NCBI GenBank assembly: GCA_016490735.1
Contig: JAEMWC010001224.1
Span: 97,501 to 161,500 of the forward strand
DNA length: 64,000 nucleotides
Source of the DNA: Pachyseris speciosa
Lineage: Eukaryota > Cnidaria > Anthozoa > Scleractinia > Pachyseridae
Reading direction: 5' to 3'
Part shown: one piece after another, positions 59,536-64,000 of the stretch
Numbering within the stretch: the stretch's first letter is position 1
Layout: each line of letters starts with the position of its first letter
The notes under the pieces: generated by a model
What the model was told of the DNA's origin: nothing
Database searches by the model: none
Seen by the model: the letters and a program-made list of their open reading frames with translations, nothing else
Translations under genes and position numbers: made by a program

Positions 59536-61626
59536 ATGTATAAGACGGTGACTAAACGAAGCATGTACAACATGTCCGAGCTGAGATCTCTCGTGCAAAA
59601 GATGCTACGCTATATCGGTATTCTTCCAGATGGCCTGCCTTCATTTCACTACTTTTTGGACGAATACCTGCCGACTTTGAAAAATGATCCTGCCAAAGCA
59701 CTGCTATGGGTGACGGAGGACTGTGGGCGATGCCCTTCCGAGGTCTTGAGATGCCTCTTGAGAGCGATGGAGGACGGGAAAAATGTGGAATCTGTGGATT
59801 ATCACCGGGCGCTTCTCGCCCTGGCGAAACAGCCGGTAGATCGATCGGCCGCCTATTTGAGCGTGGCATGTCTGAGTCACGTACAGGTTTTGCAGTCCCC
59901 AGAGTCTACGACAAGGCCCTGGCAAGACATGGTTACTTCTGGTGGGGTTGAATTTGCCACTTGCATGGAACACGCTGTCCTCGAGGCTGACGCCGTTCCT
60001 AACACGTATCCCATGTCTCGTGCCACTGTGCTTCGACTGGCTGCTGCGTTTAGCCATTTGGACCACTGGCAATCGCGTTGCGCGGATTCGATGCTCTGCC
60101 CTCGCACAGCAGTTGGCGTGGTATCGGAAGTCTTGGGCGGGCGCCTGAAACCGCGTACACAACGAGTACGACCCTTGATTTTGGGGCTGGCTATTGTCAC
60201 GCGCTGGCTGGAACGAGCTGGATCGGACGCGATCCCTGGCGAGGTGGGAGAATTGGTGTGGCTTCATTTGGAAGCGGCGATGGCTTGCTGCGCGCTAAAA
60301 TCTGCACGAGTCCACTTGAGTGCCATGGTCGCATTGCTCCTATTGGCCGGGCGATGTCCCCAAGGGAATCCCCAGATCGAGGTCCCAGACTTGACCGGTG
60401 TACCCACGGAACCGCGCTTTTATGCCATGCCAGAGGTCGCCCAAGATGTGCACACGTTTCGAGGAAAGTTTAAGGGAGACACGAGTCGCGATCTGCAAAA
60501 CCATTGTCGTAAGCGAGGCGTACCAATGCCGTCAAACCCGGAATATAGTCACGGTCCATCTGCCCACGCCACTCGCCAGGGATTTGACGATTTTATGCGG
60601 CATATTCTCGTGTGTGAAGAAGAGACATGGGATGGGACCGCACCCTGGTTTAAAAAGGAAGCCATGCGATTGTACCGAGCACAGCCACCGAAGGAGAGGA
60701 AACGAAAATTCATCATGGAAAATAAACTGGGGCCCTTGGCTCCTACTCCATCTGGCAATCAGCGACGAGAAAAGCGGAAACGAGTGTCGACGGCGGACAA
60801 GGATCCTGACGCCAAAAGGCGGTGTATGGCGTGGATTGCAAATGAGGCTCCTGCCGACTTAAAGTGCGACGTTCAGTTTAGTGAGCTTACTCGCGACCTG
60901 CCAATTGCCCAGCTGCCTGCTGGTGGAAAACCGCGCGTCACACTCGATTTTCCCGGCAAGAGAGTGTTTAAAGGGCCCTTCAACAGTCACGAAACAGCAT
61001 TGCGGAAGGTCTGTCTTACAAGATTGGCCCGGGACGTCTTTGGTTTAGAAGGTTGCGTTCCCCAAGTCACGCCGCTTGTAGCAGATGGCGATAACATTGC
61101 ATTGGTGAGTCCCATGATCGGTGAAGGGTGTGCGACGGAGCAGGAACTGTCAGATAACGAGCAGAGAGGGCTGTGTAAATTGCACGATTACAAATCCGGA
61201 TGGATCGCTGCTCTCGAGAATGCCATCGATGTGTTAAAGATTGTCGTGGTTAAGAATTTGATCCAATCGTCTGACAATAATACCTCGAACATATTGGTGG
61301 TAAAGGATTCGAAGCGAGTATATGGCCTGGATTTTGGCGGGGTAATAAATAAGCGTAGAATGGAGAGTCAAGAAAAGCTATCCATTCAGGAGAAGAGTTT
61401 CAAATGGGCCTTTTCAAAACCACCCAACAAGAAACTGCTCGCCCAGATCGACAACCTTGCCAAACAACACGCACCCGAGATGACTGTTTGGCTCCGATCT
61501 TTTCTCACGGAAGATACGAAAGAACGTTACCGAACAGTGGCTGGAGAATTTCCGGTAGATGTCGCTCCGAGCGACTATATTGAAAGACTGAATTTATTTG
61601 TTGGATATTTTGAGAGATTGTTGTAA
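59536..61626 (+). CDS. 696-residue protein with kinase-like C-terminal domain
   Basis: ATG at 59536, 60 bp past a TATA-like box. The N-terminal 280 residues are helical and hydrophobic-patterned without a known domain. Residues about 385-425 are a very basic linker (KERKRK, RREKRKR, KRRC). The C-terminal region has a lysine in RVFKGPF (K479) where a kinase ATP-lysine would lie, D580-x4-N585 and D599-F600-G601, with nearly the same spacing as the protein-kinase catalytic loop and DFG. This fits an atypical or PI3/4-kinase-like fold; HipA- or APH-like relatives are alternatives. No homologue is named. Last intact gene of the block. Confidence 0.62.
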   Translation: MYKTVTKRSMYNMSELRSLVQKMLRYIGILPDGLPSFHYFLDEYLPTLKNDPAKALLWVTEDCGRCPSEVLRCLLRAMEDGKNVESVDYHRALLALAKQPVDRSAAYLSVACLSHVQVLQSPESTTRPWQDMVTSGGVEFATCMEHAVLEADAVPNTYPMSRATVLRLAAAFSHLDHWQSRCADSMLCPRTAVGVVSEVLGGRLKPRTQRVRPLILGLAIVTRWLERAGSDAIPGEVGELVWLHLEAAMACCALKSARVHLSAMVALLLLAGRCPQGNPQIEVPDLTGVPTEPRFYAMPEVAQDVHTFRGKFKGDTSRDLQNHCRKRGVPMPSNPEYSHGPSAHATRQGFDDFMRHILVCEEETWDGTAPWFKKEAMRLYRAQPPKERKRKFIMENKLGPLAPTPSGNQRREKRKRVSTADKDPDAKRRCMAWIANEAPADLKCDVQFSELTRDLPIAQLPAGGKPRVTLDFPGKRVFKGPFNSHETALRKVCLTRLARDVFGLEGCVPQVTPLVADGDNIALVSPMIGEGCATEQELSDNEQRGLCKLHDYKSGWIAALENAIDVLKIVVVKNLIQSSDNNTSNILVVKDSKRVYGLDFGGVINKRRMESQEKLSIQEKSFKWAFSKPPNKKLLAQIDNLAKQHAPEMTVWLRSFLTEDTKERYRTVAGEFPVDVAPSDYIERLNLFVGYFERLL

Positions 61627-61685
61627 TTGCAGGAGGTGCAATTAAAAGACGAGCGCGATTATAATTTCGTCTTTGTCTTGTTTTA

Positions 61686-61786
61686 GAGGTAGTAGTAGTA
61701 GTAGTAGTAGTAGTAGCAGTAGTAGTAGTAGTAGCAGTAGTAGTAGTAGTAGTAGTAGTAGTAGCAGTAGTAGTAGTAGTAGTAGC

Positions 61787-61833
<47 letters not shown>

Positions 61834-61882
61834 CAGTAGTAGCAGTAGTAGTAGTAGCAGTAGTAGTAGTAGTAGTAGTAGC

Positions 61883-61949
<67 letters not shown>

Positions 61950-61950
61950 T
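61686..61950. repeat. TAG/CAG trinucleotide array
   Basis: About 88 uninterrupted triplets of tag with scattered cag. The poly-Ser, poly-Thr and poly-Leu frames across it are artefacts. It starts 60 bp past the last gene and may mark the block's right edge. Confidence 0.97.
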
Positions 61951-63270
61951 ACTCGAATAAATGGACATAAAAACCATACATTTTCAAAAATATGTGCAAA
62001 TTTGCAAGCGAATGATTTGTCTTAATTTCCACGTCTAGGATTATACAGGGAGGGTCACCCTACCTCCCTGTGAACAGGCCTTAACGCTTGTAACGGATTT
62101 ACTTTCGTGGCTGACCGAGAGGTGCCCTGTCACCTTCAGGATCTTTCTACCTCAAGTGGACCAGAGCTTTGTTCAGGAACACGGCGTTTATTGTCGATCT
62201 GGACTCATTTCATTACAGGCAGAACTCAAAGCTCTTAATGACAGGCAAATTTTCATATACGAATTCCGACCAATACTATTCGAACAGCTCATTCACTTAA
62301 GTAAGCTTAGCGAATAGAAGAAATTCTCGCTATTCACACCTTTACAATCTAAAGCTCATTTCACACTCCAAAGGCAGGTGAAAAACACCTAGATGAATCG
62401 CTTTACGACCAGAAAGACTTTGATGTTTGCTAACTTCAGCAGGAAACAAAAACACTCATGATATTTACTAACTAACCTTTTTATTCAATTGTCGTCGCTT
62501 CCCTTTTCAGTTTAGAGCAAATGTGTCTTCCTTTAACGCTGGAAAGTCCTTAACTGCCAATATTTCCCCCCAAAAACCTGTTTTCGAGCGCATTTTAAAG
62601 CACTCCTTCCAGCGGTCCTTGCTTGGTCGCTTAGAGCACTCATCTAAGCCATATTTAACTGTACTTCTTGTTATTCGGAGGGGAATTGGTCCTAGATATG
62701 CACAGGTTACCCAGATAATTTCACGATTTGTATTGGCTAGACAACCCAAGCTTTATGGCAAAATATTACAACGAAAATCCTTTCGACTGAGCAAAACCTC
62801 CACGGCGTAACAACCATTAAAACACAGACAAACTGTGAGCTGTTCCACTTAGTGACGAATAAAGAAGTCAGTCAAAAGCAAGTCTTATATTGGTTTAAGG
62901 AACACGTTAATTTCGCAGAAATTTACATCAACAGGCGGCCACGTGAGATGTACATGTTCCTCGTTGCTCGCCGTCTACGATTTTTTTTTCCGTTTCGACT
63001 CACTTCTCTTGTTGGATGTGAAACACAAGACTGACGATCGCTCGTTGTTTTGATCGACTTGAGTGACGACATAAGTAGCAGATACACGCCAAGCGATATA
63101 CGATTGTAACAGAACGAACAGTTAGATAGCACAAAGAAATGTTAGACTGGGCACAGAGAAAACACAGAGGAACCCAAAAGACAAATTTCACCGTATGCAT
63201 ACAACACCAAACTGTAAACATATTATCTTTTTCACTACTGATTTCCTTGGGTCGTAGGGTGCGTGTTATG
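61951..63270. other. Right flank, no recognisable gene
   Basis: Short frames on both strands, none with protein-like signature or a supporting signal. Confidence 0.4.
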
Positions 63271-63960
63271 AGAAAATTTATACAATGAACGATTGCGTGC
63301 GTGAACAGTGAACAGTGAACAGGGTGATATTTCCACAAGTCCAAATATTACTGGATAAAACGCTGCGGTTTTCAAGGAGCAAAGAGAGTGACAACTGAAA
63401 ATCTCGGGAAAACAATTAGTTTTCCGACTCGCTTAAAGTTGAGGGGGTCGGTTTACTTAATTCTCGTTATTTAAATCGAAGCCACCGAACAAGGCAGCTT
63501 AAAAGCGAGCCGGTTGTCATTTTTTAAAAATAATAATTGTCAAATCGGAAAAGCGCGCGAACAGTGTGATATTGCCACGGAAACAAATGAACGCAAGCAT
63601 AGACAAAAACAACCAATACTGTGTTTTCAAGTTCGATTTTTCAGGTCGCCAAGTCGAGTGACAACCGGGATTGCCACTGATTTCAGTTGGGTCAATACCT
63701 TACCCTCCCGGAACAACAATGCTAGTTGTGCACAAAATACTTGCCCCGAGACACAAAAGGCTGCCTGCTATGAGAAAATGTTTTATAACGATTGCGTGCG
63801 TGAACAGTGCGATATTGCCAGTGGTCAATAATACTGAATAATGAATGTGTTTTTTTTAATGGCTTTAGAAGCGAGTGACAACCGATATCTCGGGTCGGTG
63901 TATTTCAATAGAATACTCGTTAAAGTTTTTATAAAATCAAATTAGAAGAGAAAAACTGTT
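63270..63960. repeat. Degenerate ~260 bp repeats
   Basis: tatgagaaaat, acgattgcgtgcgtgaacagtg, gatatt-ccac and gagtgacaaccg-atatctcggg recur at about 63270, 63540 (partial) and 63768. Three decayed units. Confidence 0.7.
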
Positions 63961-64000
63961 TTGCTTTTCTATAAACTTAATTTCCGGCACTTTGCGGATT

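Noticed and set aside
9839..61626. A complete, standard Polinton
   Set aside because: Only the protease fits. No PolB, retrovirus-type integrase, packaging ATPase or capsid frame was found, and 52 kb is two to three times the usual Polinton length.
61505..62032. Poly-Thr, poly-Leu and poly-Ser proteins
   Set aside because: They are translations of the TAG/CAG microsatellite in different phases.
1..64000. CRISPR array or prokaryotic/phage origin
   Set aside because: No short direct repeats with unique spacers, no ribosome-binding-site pattern or operons; TATA boxes, AATAAA signals, SINE, LINE and Penelope sequences point to animal nuclear DNA.

Overview
The window looks like metazoan, most likely cnidarian (anthozoan), nuclear DNA carrying a long block of intronless, virus-like genes. 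The host background is AT-rich. It holds an L1/Tx1-type LINE reverse transcriptase fragment, a broken SGNH-hydrolase gene of retroelement type, a Penelope-like element with a GIY-YIG endonuclease, a tRNA-derived SINE, inverted-repeat DNA transposons and microsatellites. The cnidarian assignment rests on the style of these repeats as I remember them, not on a search.

Layout. 1-9.8 kb is host-like flank with no intact gene. About 9.8-61.6 kb is a dense block of roughly 30 genes and gene remnants on both strands. 61.6-64 kb is again repeat-rich flank, beginning with a long TAG/CAG triplet array. Inside the block most genes are single-exon, have a TATA-like box 30-80 bp before the ATG and a polyadenylation signal just after the stop. 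Many have clusters of TGACGT or full TGACGTCA (CRE/bZIP-type) sites upstream. The only hallmark I can name with confidence is an adenain-type (Polinton/adenovirus-like) cysteine protease at 28.6-29.3 kb. Also recognisable are a GRF zinc-finger protein, a SLOG-fold protein, a CHY/CTCHY/RING (PIRH2-like) ubiquitin ligase, several RING variants sharing CC-x4-H-x2-C, a DEDD-exonuclease-like protein and a 696-residue protein whose C-terminal part has kinase-like D-x4-N and DFG motifs. No DNA polymerase, integrase, packaging ATPase or capsid gene is visible.

Architecture. A nearly identical 3.1 kb inverted repeat (15.79-18.87 and 51.62-54.70 kb) carries an 846-codon gene. The next gene outward is a RING gene on both sides (11.5-12.6 and 54.9-56.0 kb), so the block has mirrored arms around a 33 kb centre. 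A paralogous family of about 345-365 residues has five members, all on the minus strand, two in a 1.5 kb direct duplication and two in a duplication that also carries Penelope fragments. A second family (48.2, 57.5 kb) has a deletion remnant at 56.1 kb. Three satellite arrays (18.9-20.0, 22.1-23.1, 31.4-32.1 kb) lie between genes.

State. Many genes are broken by single-base indels or nonsense codons, and host retroposons (SINE, Penelope) sit inside the block. This fits an endogenised large DNA virus, or a giant Polinton-related element, that is decaying. Some homopolymer indels could instead be sequencing errors. The gene set suggests ubiquitin-pathway control, proteolysis and family expansion, but most products are unrecognised.
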